The position numbers were made by a program, and so were the translations under genes. From NCBI GenBank assembly GCA_023053685.1, contig JALIGW010000059.1:2542001-2606000 (forward strand): a DNA stretch of 64,000 bases. The letters run 5' to 3'. Source of the stretch: Diadophis punctatus similis. Its lineage: Eukaryota > Chordata > Lepidosauria > Squamata > Dipsadidae. Below the pieces are notes generated by a model, which saw only the letters and a program-made list of their open reading frames with translations, made no database searches and had not been told where the DNA came from. Shown in pieces: positions 19,824-31,750 of this stretch (position 1 is its first letter; each line of letters begins with the position of its first letter).

Positions 19824-21306
19824 CGTATCTCAGAATTTGCCATAGAACTGAATTCAGCCAGAAAACTTCACTTTTGACACAGAGCTCAGAAAGGAAAAAG
19901 AAACACATATTCCTGTTCCCCAGGGTCTGGAAAGCCAAAATCTCACACCATTTTCAGATCCGAGCTTTCCCTGAGGTGTTAGCCCAAGCCGTATCTCAGA
20001 ATTTGACATAGGACTCAATTCAGCCCGAAAACCTCACTTTTGACACAGAGCTCAGAAATGAAAAAGAAAGACATATTCATGTTCCCCAGGGTCTGGAAAG
20101 CCGAATTCTCACACCATTTTCAGACCCGAGGTTTCCTGAACAGTTAGCCTAAGGCGTATCATAGAATTTGCCTTAGGACTCATTTCAGCCAGAAAACTTC
20201 ACTTTTGACACAGAGCTCAGCAATGAAAAAGAAACACATATTCCTGTTCCCTAGGGTCTGGAAACACAAAATCTCACACCATTTTCAGATCCGAGCTTTC
20301 CCTGCGGAGTTAGCCTAACGCGTATCTCAGAATTTGCCATAGGACTCAATTCAGCCCGAAAACCTCACTTTTGACACAGAGCTCAGAAATGTAAAAGAAA
20401 GACATGTTCATATTCCCCAGTGTCTGAAAAGCCGAATTCTCACAGCATTTTCAGATCCGAGCTATCCCTGAGGAGTTAGCCAAAGTCGTATTTTAGAATT
20501 TGCCTTAGGACTCAATTCAGCCCGAAAACTACACTTTTCACACAGAGCTCAAAAATGAAAAAGAAACACATATTCATGCTCCCGAGGGTCTGGAAAGCCA
20601 AAGTCTCACTCCATTTTCAGATCTGAGGTTTCCTGAACAGTTAGCCGACGGCATATCATAGAATTTACATTACGACTCAATTCAGCCCGAAAACCTCACT
20701 TTTGACACAGAGCTCAGCAATGAAAAAGAAAGACATATTCATGTTCCCCAGGGTCTGGAAAGCCGAATTCTTACACCATTTTGAGACCCGAGGTTTCCTG
20801 AACAGTTAGCCTAAGGTGTATCATAGAATTTGCCTTAGGACTCATTTAAGCCAGAAAACTTCACTTTTGACACAGAGCTCAGCAATGAAAAAGAAACACA
20901 TATTCCTGTTCCCTAGGGTCTAGAAACACAAAATCTCACACAATTTTCAGATCCGAGCTTTCCCTGAGGAGTTAGCCGAAGCCGTATCATAGAATTTGCC
21001 TTAGGACTCAATTCAGCCAGAAAACTTCACTTTCGACACAGAGCTCAGAAATGTAAGAGAAAGACATATTCATGTTCCCCAGGGTCTGGAAAGACAAAAT
21101 CTCGCACCATTTTCAGATCCGAGCTTTCCCTGAGGAGTTAGCCCAAGCGGTATCATAGAATTTGCCTTAGGACTCAATTCAGCCCGAAAACCTCACTTTC
21201 GACACAGAGCTCAGACATGTAAGAGAAAGGCATATTCCTGTTCCCTAGGGTCTGGAAAGCTGAATTCTCACACAATTTTCAGATCCTAGCTTTCCCTATG
21301 GAGTTA
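19824..21306. repeat. 165-bp satellite spacer, 1483 bp
   Basis: Nine monomers minus 8 bp. It matches 30191-31673 almost exactly, including GATCCTAGC near the right end. No gene. Confidence 0.95.
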
Positions 21307-21383
21307 TAATAATAATAATAATAACAGAGTTGGAAGGGACCTTGGAGGTCTTCTAGTCCAACCCCCTGCTTACGCAGGAAACC

Positions 21384-23135
21384 CTACACTACTTCAGACA
21401 GATGGTTATCCAACATCTTCTTAAAAATGTCTAGTGTTGGAGCATTCACAACTTCTGGAGGTAAGCTGTTCCACTGATTAATTGTTCTAACTGTCAGGAA
21501 ATTTCTCCTTAGTTCTAAGTTGCTTCTCTCCTTGATTAGTTTCCACCCATTGCTTCTTGTTCTACCCCCAGGTGCCTTGGAGAAAAGTTTGACTCCCTCT
21601 TCTTTGTGGCGACCCCTGAGATATTGGAACACTGCTATCATGTCACCCCTGGTCCTTCTTTTCATTAAACTAGACATACCCAGTTCCTGCAACCGTTCTT
21701 CATATGTTTTAGCCTCCAGTCCCCTAATCATTTTTGTTGCTCTTCTCTGCACTCTTTCTAGAGTCTCAACATCCTTTTTACATCGTGGCGACCAAAACTG
21801 TATGCAGTATTCCAAGTGTGGCCTTACCAAGGCATTATAAAGTGGTATTAACACTTCGCGTGATCTTGATTCTATCCCTCTGTTAATGCAGCCTAGAACT
21901 GTGTTGGCTTTTTTGGCAGCAGCTGCACACTGCTGGCTTATATTTAAATGGTTGTCCACTAGGACTCCAAGATCCCTCTCACAGTTACTACTGTTGAGCA
22001 AGGTACCACATATACTGTACCCGTGCATTTTGTTTTTCTTGCCTAAATGTAGAACCTTACTTTTATCACCATTGAATTTCATTTTGTTTGATAGCGCCCA
22101 ATGTTCAAGTCTGTCAAGATCCTTCTGTATCTTGAGCCTATCTTCTGGAGAGTTGGCTATTCCTGCCAGTTTGGTGTCATCTGCAAATTTGATGAGTTCC
22201 CCGTCTATCCCCTCGTCCAAGTCATTGATGAAGATGTTGAAGAGTACTGGGCCTAAAACAGAGCCTTGGGGTACTCCACTGCATACTTCCCTCCATTTAG
22301 ATGCAGTTCCATTGAGCACTACACGTTGAGTGCGGTTGGTTAGCCAGTTTCGAATCCATCTGGTGGTGATGCTGTTTAACCCACATTTTTCTACTTTATC
22401 TAGTAGTAGGTTATGATCTACTTTGTCAAATGCCTTACTGAAGTCCAAGTAAACCACATCGACAGCATTCCTCTGGTCCACTAATTTTGTCACTTTATCA
22501 AAGAATGCAATAAGATTAGTCTGGCATGATCTGTTTTTGACAAACCCATGTTGGCTTGTGGTTATTACTTTGTTTGCTTCTAGGTGTTCATTGATTCGTT
22601 GCTTGATTATCTTTTCCAAAATCTTTCCTGGTATTGAGGTCAGGCTGATAGGTCTGTAGTTTCCTGGATCTGTTTTTTTTCCTTTTTTGAAGATGGGAAC
22701 TACATCAGCTCTTTTCCAGTCCTCTGGCAGTTCCCCAGTGCTCCAGGATCTTTGAAAGATATAGTTCAGTGGTTCTGAGATCTCGTCTGCCAGTTCCTTC
22801 AGAACCTTGGGGTGTAATCCATCTGGTCCTGGTGATTTGAATTCGTCTAGGGTAGACAGGTGTTCACTTACCATTTTCTTCCCTATTTTAACTTGTGTTC
22901 CTAATATGTTTTTTGTGATGCTGTTTTTGATAGGTTGGACTGTTTTCTCCCTTTGTGTAAAGACAGATGCAAAAAACGTGTTAAGTAGCTCTGCTTTCTC
23001 CCTGTTGCTTGTCACCTTCTTGCCACTTTCTCCCTGTAATGGACCAATTGTTTCCTTGACTTTTTTCTTGTTTTTAATATGTTGGAAGAAGCTTTTTTTT
23101 GTTACTTTGTACTTTTGTCGCAAGCCTTTGTTCAT
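21384..23135 (-). CDS. CR1 reverse transcriptase part, copy 4
   Basis: 583 codons, open. Distinguishing residues are T193 (K in most copies) and GGRTRSNG near the C-terminus (GGRRRSNG in most), both shared only with copy 6. R259. Catalytic motifs intact. Confidence 0.93.
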   Translation of the reverse strand: MNKGLRQKYKVTKKSFFQHIKNKKKVKETIGPLQGESGKKVTSNREKAELLNTFFASVFTQREKTVQPIKNSITKNILGTQVKIGKKMVSEHLSTLDEFKSPGPDGLHPKVLKELADEISEPLNYIFQRSWSTGELPEDWKRADVVPIFKKGKKTDPGNYRPISLTSIPGKILEKIIKQRINEHLEANKVITTSQHGFVKNRSCQTNLIAFFDKVTKLVDQRNAVDVVYLDFSKAFDKVDHNLLLDKVEKCGLNSITTRWIRNWLTNRTQRVVLNGTASKWREVCSGVPQGSVLGPVLFNIFINDLDEGIDGELIKFADDTKLAGIANSPEDRLKIQKDLDRLEHWALSNKMKFNGDKSKVLHLGKKNKMHGYSICGTLLNSSNCERDLGVLVDNHLNISQQCAAAAKKANTVLGCINRGIESRSREVLIPLYNALVRPHLEYCIQFWSPRCKKDVETLERVQRRATKMIRGLEAKTYEERLQELGMSSLMKRRTRGDMIAVFQYLRGRHKEEGVKLFSKAPGGRTRSNGWKLIKERSNLELRRNFLTVRTINQWNSLPPEVVNAPTLDIFKKMLDNHLSEVV

Positions 23136-24237
23136 TGTGAGCCTTAGCTTTCCTCACTTCATCTTTACAGGCTCCAGCTATTTGCTGATATTCTGCCTTA
23201 GTTATTTCCCCTTCTTTCCACTTTTTATACTTGTCCTTTTTGTCTTTCAATTTGTCAGAGAGTTCTTTATGCAGCCATCCTGGTTTCTTTTGAGACCTAT
23301 TATTTTTCTTCTTCATTGGTATTGTGCTAGTCTGGGCTTTTATAATCTCAGTTTTCAAAATTTCCCAAGCTTCTTGAGTTGTTTTCCCCTTGAGGATTCT
23401 CATCCATGGAATCTTTCCCAAGTTCTCTCTGAGTTTATTGAAATTAGCCCTCTTAAAGTCCAAGACTCTAGTTTGACTTTGTTCTACTGTTTGTGTTTGC
23501 ATAATGTTGAATTCCAATATTGCATGATCACTTGCCCCCAAGGTTCCTGTAGCTTCAACACCTTCTATCATTTCATCTCTGTTAGTGAGAATTAAGTCCA
23601 ATATGGCTGATCCCCTTGTTCCCTTCTCTACTTTTGGGGTAACAAAATTGTCTGCTAGGTTTGTTAGGAACCTGTTGGCTCTTCCACTTGGTGCAGAGTT
23701 TGTCTCCCAGTTGATGTCAGGGTAGTTAAAATCCCCCATTACTATTGTGATGTGCTTCCTACATACCTTAGTTAGCTGACTAGCAAAAAGTTCATCTACT
23801 TCCTCTGTTTGGTTGGGTGGCCTGTAGTATAGACCTATGGCAATGTCATTTCGCCCCCCTTTAATATTGACCCAAATGCATTCGAGGTGATTTTCATTAT
23901 TGTTGTGCTCTATTTCTGTAGAGATGTAGTTATTTCTTATATATAGTGCAACTCCACCTCCTCTTTTATTTGGTCTGTTTTTTTAAAATAATTTAGATCC
24001 CTCTAGCTGTATATTCCATTTGTCAGTTTCATCCCACCAAGTTTCCGTAATGGCAACTATATCATATCTTCCGTCATTTACTTGAATTTCTAATTCACCC
24101 TGTTTATTCCTCCTACTCTGTGCATTGGTGTATAGACATTTAAGTCCATTTAGATTGACCCTGTGTTTACTGTCTACATAACCTGTGTTGTGCCTGACCG
24201 CCCCTACTTTCTTGCCACCTGTTTGATTAGTGCACAT
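23074..24237 (-). pseudogene. CR1 endonuclease part with nonsense codon, copy 4
   Basis: Same frame as copy 1, but codon 85 is TAA: a T-to-A change at the poly-T run near 23985 on the plus strand (7 T + 4 A instead of 8 T + 3 A). This leaves an 84-residue piece (24237-23983). The next in-frame methionine gives 221 codons (23739-23074) holding GDFN and SDH but lacking the N38 and E65 motifs, so no single product has the full catalytic set. Confidence 0.92.
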
Positions 24238-24326
24238 ATCTATGTTGTGTGCACTGTTAACCCTATTAATTTTAGATTGCTGTGGACAGAAATGATCTGT
24301 ATCAATTAATTCTCTGTCCCCGCTGT

Positions 24327-24842
24327 TCAGTTTAAATGTATATCCAGGAAATCTCTGAATTTAATACCAAGTAGCTCAGTCCCTTTCTTTGATGGATGCA
24401 AACCATCTCTTTTGTACAGTTTTTCATTGGACCAGCTGCTGATATCATGACTAATAAAACCAAAGCCTTCCCTTTTACACCACTCCTTTAGCCACACATT
24501 AAACTCTGCTACACGTTGGCCTTTCCCTTTTTGTTCCTTATATACTGGTAAAACCTCTGAAAACATAAGCCTACAACCTATACTACTAAGTTCGTACCCC
24601 AAGCTCTGGAAGTCATTCTGCACAGAAAGTACATCTTTTTGGGACAGATCATTTGTGCCTAGATGTATAATAGCATCAACATCACAGTCCTTACTGGCAT
24701 TCTTGACTATCTTAAGAATACGCCTCTTGTCTCTGCTGGCAGTAGCACCTGGCAGACACCTGACCTCTTTCAAAACCTCGATATCCTTTCCTAAATTTAC
24801 ATCCCTTACAATTGAATCACCAACCAGAAGGTGGCTTCTCTT
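24327..24842 (-). CDS. CR1 ORF1 esterase fragment, copy 4
   Basis: 171 codons open from the truncated end; GDS, GTND and DGLHP present. Confidence 0.85.
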   Translation of the reverse strand, partial: KRSHLLVGDSIVRDVNLGKDIEVLKEVRCLPGATASRDKRRILKIVKNASKDCDVDAIIHLGTNDLSQKDVLSVQNDFQSLGYELSSIGCRLMFSEVLPVYKEQKGKGQRVAEFNVWLKEWCKREGFGFISHDISSWSNEKLYKRDGLHPSKKGTELLGIKFRDFLDIHLN

Positions 24843-26657
24843 CGTATCTCAGAATTTGCCATAGAACTGAATTCAGCCAGAAAACTTCACTTTTGACACA
24901 GAGCTCAGAAAGGAAAAAGAAACACATATTCCTGTTCCCCAGGGTCTGGAAAGCCAAAATCTCACACCATTTTCAGATCCGAGCTTTCCCTGAGGTGTTA
25001 GCCCAAGCCGTATCTCAGAATTTGACATAGGACTCAATTCAGCCCGAAAACCTCACTTTTGACACAGAGCTCAGAAATGAAAAAGAAAGACATATTCATG
25101 TTCCCCAGGGTCTGGAAAGCCGAATTCTCACACCATTTTCAGACCCGAGGTTTCCTGAACAGTTAGCCTAAGGCGTATCATAGAATTTGCCTTAGGACTC
25201 ATTTCAGCCAGAAAACTTCACTTTTGACACAGAGCTCAGCAATGAAAAAGAAACACATATTCCTGTTCCCTAGGGTCTGGAAACACAAAATCTCACACCA
25301 TTTTCAGATCCGAGCTTTCCCTGCGGAGTTAGCCTAACGCGTATCTCAGAATTTGCCATAGGACTCAATTCAGCCCGAAAACCTCACTTTTGACACAGAG
25401 CTCAGAAATGTAAAAGAAAGACATGTTCATATTCCCCAGTGTCTGAAAAGCCGAATTCTCACAGCATTTTCAGATCCGAGCTTTCCCTGAGGAGTTAGCC
25501 AAAGTCGTATTTTAGAATTTGCCTTAGGACTCAATTCAGCCCGAAAACTACACTTTTCACACAGAGCTCAAAAATGAAAAAGAAACACATATTCATGCTC
25601 CCGAGGGTCTGGAAAGCCAAAGTCTCACTCCATTTTCAGATCTGAGGTTTCCTGAACAGTTAGCCGACGGCATATCATAGAATTTACATTACGACTCAAT
25701 TCAGCCCGAAAACCTCACTTTTGACACAGAGCTCAGCAATGAAAAAGAAAGACATATTCATGTTCCCCAGGGTCTGGAAAGCCGAATTCTCACACCATTT
25801 TGAGACCCGAGGTTTCCTGAACAGTTAGCCTAAGGTGTATCATAGAATTTGCCTTAGGACTCATTTCAGCCAGAAAACTTCACTTTTGACACAGAGCTCA
25901 GCAATGAAAAAGAAACACATATTCCTGTTCCCTAGGGTCTAGAAACACAAAATCTCACACAATTTTCAGATCCGAGCTTTCCCTGAGGAGTTAGCCGAAG
26001 CCGTATCATAGAATTTGCCTTAGGACTCAATTCAGCCAGAAAACTTCACTTTTGACACAGAGCTCAGCAATGAAAAAGAAACACATATTCCTGTTCCCTA
26101 GGGTCTGGAAAGCTGAATTCTCACACACTTTTCGGACCCGAGCTTTCCCTGAGGAGTTAGCCGAAGGCGTATCATAGAATTTACCTTATGACTCAATTCA
26201 GCCCGAAAACCTCACTTTCGACACAGAGCTCAGAAATGTAAGAGAAAGACATATTCATGTTCCCCAGGGTCTGGAAAGACAAAATCTCGCACCATTTTCA
26301 GATCCGAGCTTTCCCTGAGGAGTTAGCCCAAGCGGTATCATAGAATTTGCCTTAGGACTCAATTCAGCCCGAAAACCTCACTTTCGACACAGAGCTCAGA
26401 AATGTAAGAGAAAGACATATTCATGTTCCCCAGGGTCTGGAAAGACAAAATCTCACACCATTTTCAGATCCGAGCTTTCCCTGAGGAGTTAGCCCAAGCC
26501 GTATCATAGAATTTGCCTTAGGACTCAATTCAGCCCGAAAACCTCACTTTTGACACAGAGCTCAGACATGTAAGAGAAAGGCATATTCCTGTTCCCTAGG
26601 GTCTGGAAAGCTGAATTCTCACACAATTTTCAGATCCGAGCTTTCCCTATGGAGTTA
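24843..26657. repeat. 165-bp satellite spacer, 1815 bp
   Basis: Eleven monomers minus 8 bp. Same length and order as 35210-37024. Compared with the 1483-bp spacer it has two extra monomers near the right end. No gene. Confidence 0.95.
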
Positions 26658-26731
26658 TAATAATAATAATAACAGAGTTGGAAGGGACCTTGGAGGTCTT
26701 CTAGTCCAACCCCCTGCTTACGCAGGAAACC

Positions 26732-28483
26732 CTACACTACTTCAGACAGATGGTTATCCAACATCTTCTTAAAAATGTCTAGTGTTGGAGCATTCACAAC
26801 TTCTGGAGGTAAGCTGTTCCACTGATTAATTGTTCTAACTGTCAGGAAATTTCTCCTTAGTTCTAAGTTGCTTCTCTCCTTGATTAGTTTCCACCCATTG
26901 CTTCTTCTTCTACCCCCAGGTGCCTTGGAGAAAAGTTTGACTCCCTCTTCTTTGTGGCGACCCCTGAGATATTGGAACACTGCTATCATGTCACCCCTGG
27001 TCCTTCTTTTCATTAAACTAGACATACCCAGTTCCTGCAACCGTTCTTCATATGTTTTAGCCTCCAGTCCCCTAATCATTTTTGTTGCTCTTCTCTGCAC
27101 TCTTTCTAGAGTCTCAACATCCTTTTTACATCGTGGCGACCAAAACTGTATGCAGTATTCCAAGTGTGGCCTTACCAAGGCATTATAAAGTGGTATTAAC
27201 ACTTCGCGTGATCTTGATTCTATCCCTCTGTTAATGCAGCCTAGAACTGTGTTGGCTTTTTTGGCAGCAGCTGCACACTGCTGGCTTATATTTAAATGGT
27301 TGTCCACTAGGACTCCAAGATCCCTCTCACAGTTACTACTGTTGAGCAAGGTACCACATATACTGTACCCGTGCATTTTGTTTTTCTTGCCTAAATGTAG
27401 AACCTTACTTTTATCACCATTGAATTTCATTTTGTTTGATAGCGCCCAATGTTCAAGTCTGTCAAGATCCTTCTGTATCTTGAGCCTATCTTCTGGAGAG
27501 TTGGCTATTCCTGCCAGTTTGGTGTCATCTGCAAATTTGATGAGTTCCCCGTCTATCCCCTCGTCCAAGTCATTGATGAAGATGTTGAAGAGTACTGGGC
27601 CTAAAACAGAGCCTTGGGGTACTCCACTGCATACTTCCCTCCATTTAGATGCAGTTCCATTGAGCACTACACGTTGAGTGCGGTTGGTTAGCCAGTTTCG
27701 AATCCAACTGGTGGTGATGCTGTTTAACCCACATTTTTCTACTTTATCTAGTAGTAGGTTATGATCTACTTTGTCAAATGCCTTACTGAAGTCCAAGTAA
27801 ACCACATCGACAGCATTCCTCTGGTCCACTAATTTTGTCACTTTATCAAAGAATGCAATAAGATTAGTCTGGCATGATCTGTTTTTGACAAACCCATGTT
27901 GGCTTTTGGTTATTACTTTGTTTGCTTCTAGGTGTTCATTGATTCGTTGCTTGATTATCTTTTCCAAAATCTTTCCTGGTATTGAGGTCAGGCTGATAGG
28001 TCTGTAGTTTCCTGGATCTGTTTTTTTTCCTTTTTTGAAGATGGGAACTACATCAGCTCTTTTCCAGTCCTCTGGCAGTTCCCCAGTGCTCCAGGATCTT
28101 TGAAAGATATAGTTCAGTGGTTCTGAGATCTCGTCTGCCAGTTCCTTCAGAACCTTGGGGTGTAATCCATCTGGTCCTGGTGATTTGAATTCGTCTAGGG
28201 TAGACAGGTGTTCACTTACCATTTTCTTCCCTATTTTAACTTGTGTTCCTAATATGTTTTTTGTGATGCTGTTTTTGATAGGTTGGACTGTTTTCTCCCT
28301 TTGTGTAAAGACAGATGCAAAAAACGTGTTAAGTAGCTCTGCTTTCTCCCTGTTGCTTGTCACCTTCTTGCCACTTTCTCCCTGTAATGGACCAATTGTT
28401 TCCTTGACTTTTTTCTTGTTTTTAATATGTTGGAAGAAGCTTTTTTTTGTTACTTTGTACTTTTGTCGCAAGCCTTTGTTCAT
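26732..28483 (-). CDS. CR1 reverse transcriptase part, copy 5
   Basis: 583 codons, open, K193 and S259. Protein matches copies 2 and 3. Catalytic residues present. Confidence 0.93.
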   Translation of the reverse strand: MNKGLRQKYKVTKKSFFQHIKNKKKVKETIGPLQGESGKKVTSNREKAELLNTFFASVFTQREKTVQPIKNSITKNILGTQVKIGKKMVSEHLSTLDEFKSPGPDGLHPKVLKELADEISEPLNYIFQRSWSTGELPEDWKRADVVPIFKKGKKTDPGNYRPISLTSIPGKILEKIIKQRINEHLEANKVITKSQHGFVKNRSCQTNLIAFFDKVTKLVDQRNAVDVVYLDFSKAFDKVDHNLLLDKVEKCGLNSITTSWIRNWLTNRTQRVVLNGTASKWREVCSGVPQGSVLGPVLFNIFINDLDEGIDGELIKFADDTKLAGIANSPEDRLKIQKDLDRLEHWALSNKMKFNGDKSKVLHLGKKNKMHGYSICGTLLNSSNCERDLGVLVDNHLNISQQCAAAAKKANTVLGCINRGIESRSREVLIPLYNALVRPHLEYCIQFWSPRCKKDVETLERVQRRATKMIRGLEAKTYEERLQELGMSSLMKRRTRGDMIAVFQYLRGRHKEEGVKLFSKAPGGRRRSNGWKLIKERSNLELRRNFLTVRTINQWNSLPPEVVNAPTLDIFKKMLDNHLSEVV

Positions 28484-29585
28484 TGTGAGCCTTAGCTTTC
28501 CTCACTTCATCTTTACAGGCTCCAGCTATTTGCTGATATTCTGCCTTAGTTATTTCCCCTTCTTTCCACTTTTTATACTTGTCCTTTTTGTCTTTCAATT
28601 TGTCAGAGAGTTCTTTATGCAGCCATCCTGGTTTCTTTTGAGACCTATTATTTTTCTTCTTCATTGGTATTGTGCTAGTCTGGGCTTTTATAATCTCAGT
28701 TTTCAAAATTTCCCAAGCTTCTTGAGTTGTTTTCCCCTTGAGGATTCTCATCCATGGAATCTTTCCCAAGTTCTCTCTGAGTTTATTGAAATTAGCCCTC
28801 TTAAAGTCCAAGACTCTAGTTTGACTTTGTTCTACTGTTTGTGTTTGCATAATGTTGAATTCCAATATTGCATGATCACTTGCCCCCAAGGTTCCTGTAG
28901 CTTCAACACCTTCTATCATTTCATCTCTGTTAGTGAGAATTAAGTCCAATATGGCTGATCCCCTTGTTCCCTTCTCTACTTTTGGGGTAACAAAATTGTC
29001 TGCTAGGTTTGTTAGGAACCTGTTGGCTCTTCCACTTGGTGCAGAGTTTGTCTCCCAGTTGATGTCAGGGTAGTTAAAATCCCCCATTACTATTGTGATG
29101 TGCTTCCTACATACCTTAGTTAGCTGACTAGCAAAAAGTTCATCTACTTCCTCTGTTTGGTTGGGTGGCCTGTAGTATAGACCTATGGCAATGTCATTTC
29201 GCCCCCCTTTAATATTGACCCAAATGCATTCGAGGTGATTTTCATTATTGTTGTGCTCTATTTCTGTAGAGATGTAGTTATTTCTTATATATAGTGCAAC
29301 TCCACCTCCTCTTTTATTTGGTCTGTTTTTTTAAAATAATTTAGATCCCTCTAGCTGTATATTCCATTTGTCAGTTTCATCCCACCAAGTTTCCGTAATG
29401 GCAACTATATCATATCTTCCGTCATTTACTTGAATTTCTAATTCACCCTGTTTATTCCTCCTACTCTGTGCATTGGTGTATAGACATTTAAGTCCATTTA
29501 GATTGACCCTGTGTTTACTGTCTACATAACCTGTGTTGTGCCTGACCGCCCCTACTTTCTTGCCACCTGTTTGATTAGTGCACAT
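28422..29585 (-). pseudogene. CR1 endonuclease part with nonsense codon, copy 5
   Basis: Codon 85 is TAA, the same substitution as in copy 4. The pieces are 29585-29331 (84 residues) and 29087-28422 (221 residues from the next methionine). Confidence 0.92.
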
Positions 29586-29674
29586 ATCTATGTTGTGTGC
29601 ACTGTTAACCCTATTAATTTTAGATTGCTGTGGACAGAAATGATCTGTATCAATTAATTCTCTGTCCCCGCTGT

Positions 29675-30190
29675 TCAGTTTAAATGTATATCCAGGAAAT
29701 CTCTGAATTTAATACCAAGTAGCTCAGTCCCTTTCTTTGATGGATGCAAACCATCTCTTTTGTACAGTTTTTCATTGGACCAGCTGCTGATATCATGACT
29801 AATAAAACCAAAGCCTTCCCTTTTACACCACTCCTTTAGCCACACATTAAACTCTGCTACACGTTGGCCTTTCCCTTTTTGTTCCTTATATACTGGTAAA
29901 ACCTCTGAAAACATAAGCCTACAACCTATACTACTAAGTTCGTACCCCAAGCTCTGGAAGTCATTCTGCACAGAAAGTACATCTTTTTGGGACAGATCAT
30001 TTGTGCCTAGATGTATAATAGCATCAACATCACAGTCCTTACTGGCATTCTTGACTATCTTAAGAAAACGCCTCTTGTCTCTGCTGGCAGTAGCACCTGG
30101 CAGACACCTGACCTCTTTCAAAACCTCGATATCCTTTCCTAAATTTACATCCCTTACAATTGAATCACCAACCAGAAGGTGGCTTCTCTT
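29675..30190 (-). CDS. CR1 ORF1 esterase fragment, copy 5
   Basis: 171 codons open. A private I-to-F change (KRRFLKIV) lies between the GDS and GTND motifs, which are intact. Confidence 0.85.
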   Translation of the reverse strand, partial: KRSHLLVGDSIVRDVNLGKDIEVLKEVRCLPGATASRDKRRFLKIVKNASKDCDVDAIIHLGTNDLSQKDVLSVQNDFQSLGYELSSIGCRLMFSEVLPVYKEQKGKGQRVAEFNVWLKEWCKREGFGFISHDISSWSNEKLYKRDGLHPSKKGTELLGIKFRDFLDIHLN

Positions 30191-31673
30191 CGTATCTCAG
30201 AATTTGCCATAGAACTGAATTCAGCCAGAAAACTTCACTTTTGACACAGAGCTCAGAAAGGAAAAAGAAACACATATTCCTGTTCCCCAGGGTCTGGAAA
30301 GCCAAAATCTCACACCATTTTCAGATCCGAGCTTTCCCTGAGGTGTTAGCCCAAGCCGTATCTCAGAATTTGACATAGGACTCAATTCAGCCCGAAAACC
30401 TCACTTTTGACACAGAGCTCAGAAATGAAAAAGAAAGACATATTCATGTTCCCCAGGGTCTGGAAAGCCGAATTCTCACACCATTTTCAGACCCGAGGTT
30501 TCCTGAACAGTTAGCCTAAGGCGTATCATAGAATTTGCCTTAGGACTCATTTCAGCCAGAAAACTTCACTTTTGACACAGAGCTCAGCAATGAAAAAGAA
30601 ACACATATTCCTGTTCCCTAGGGTCTGGAAACACAAAATCTCACACCATTTTCAGATCCGAGCTTTCCCTGCGGAGTTAGCCTAACGCGTATCTCAGAAT
30701 TTGCCATAGGACTCAATTCAGCCCGAAAACCTCACTTTTGACACAGAGCTCAGAAATGTAAAAGAAAGACATGTTCATATTCCCCAGTGTCTGAAAAGCC
30801 GAATTCTCACAGCATTTTCAGATCCGAGCTATCCCTGAGGAGTTAGCCAAAGTCGTATTTTAGAATTTGCCTTAGGACTCAATTCAGCCCGAAAACTACA
30901 CTTTTCACACAGAGCTCAAAAATGAAAAAGAAACACATATTCATGCTCCCGAGGGTCTGGAAAGCCAAAGTCTCACTCCATTTTCAGATCTGAGGTTTCC
31001 TGAACAGTTAGCCGACGGCATATCATAGAATTTACATTACGACTCAATTCAGCCCGAAAACCTCACTTTTGACACAGAGCTCAGCAATGAAAAAGAAAGA
31101 CATATTCATGTTCCCCAGGGTCTGGAAAGCCGAATTCTTACACCATTTTGAGACCCGAGGTTTCCTGAACAGTTAGCCTAAGGTGTATCATAGAATTTGC
31201 CTTAGGACTCATTTAAGCCAGAAAACTTCACTTTTGACACAGAGCTCAGCAATGAAAAAGAAACACATATTCCTGTTCCCTAGGGTCTAGAAACACAAAA
31301 TCTCACACAATTTTCAGATCCGAGCTTTCCCTGAGGAGTTAGCCGAAGCCGTATCATAGAATTTGCCTTAGGACTCAATTCAGCCAGAAAACTTCACTTT
31401 CGACACAGAGCTCAGAAATGTAAGAGAAAGACATATTCATGTTCCCCAGGGTCTGGAAAGACAAAATCTCGCACCATTTTCAGATCCGAGCTTTCCCTGA
31501 GGAGTTAGCCCAAGCGGTATCATAGAATTTGCCTTAGGACTCAATTCAGCCCGAAAACCTCACTTTCGACACAGAGCTCAGACATGTAAGAGAAAGGCAT
31601 ATTCCTGTTCCCTAGGATCTGGAAAGCTGAATTCTCACACAATTTTCAGATCCTAGCTTTCCCTATGGAGTTA
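30191..31673. repeat. 165-bp satellite spacer, 1483 bp
   Basis: Near-exact counterpart of 19824-21306, with GAGCTATCCC and GATCCTAGC shared. One visible difference is CCTAGGATCTGG near 31615, where unit 1 has CCTAGGGTCTGG. No gene. Confidence 0.95.
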
Positions 31674-31750
31674 TAATAATAATAATAATAACAGAGTTGG
31701 AAGGGACCTTGGAGGTCTTCTAGTCCAACCCCCTGCTTACGCAGGAAACC

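Larger units (their letters stand above)
21307..24842 (-). mobile_element. CR1 LINE, copy 4 of 7
   Basis: 3536 bp; one extra TAA in the 3' tail compared with copies 1-3. Same junctions. Shares RT T193 and an endonuclease nonsense codon with copy 6. Confidence 0.95.
19824..30190. repeat. Higher-order composite unit 1 (10,367 bp)
   Basis: Spacer of 1483 bp, CR1 copy 4 (3536 bp), spacer of 1815 bp, CR1 copy 5 (3533 bp): 10,367 bp in total. The next unit (30191-40557) has exactly the same length and order and shares private variants with it, such as GAGCTATCCC for GAGCTTTCCC in the first spacer and an extra TAA at the start of copies 4 and 6. This is a higher-order repeat whose subunits include full LINE bodies. 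Confidence 0.93.
26658..30190 (-). mobile_element. CR1 LINE, copy 5 of 7
   Basis: 3533 bp with the usual junctions. Mosaic: RT S259 as in copies 2 and 3, but the endonuclease nonsense codon as in copies 4 and 6. Confidence 0.95.
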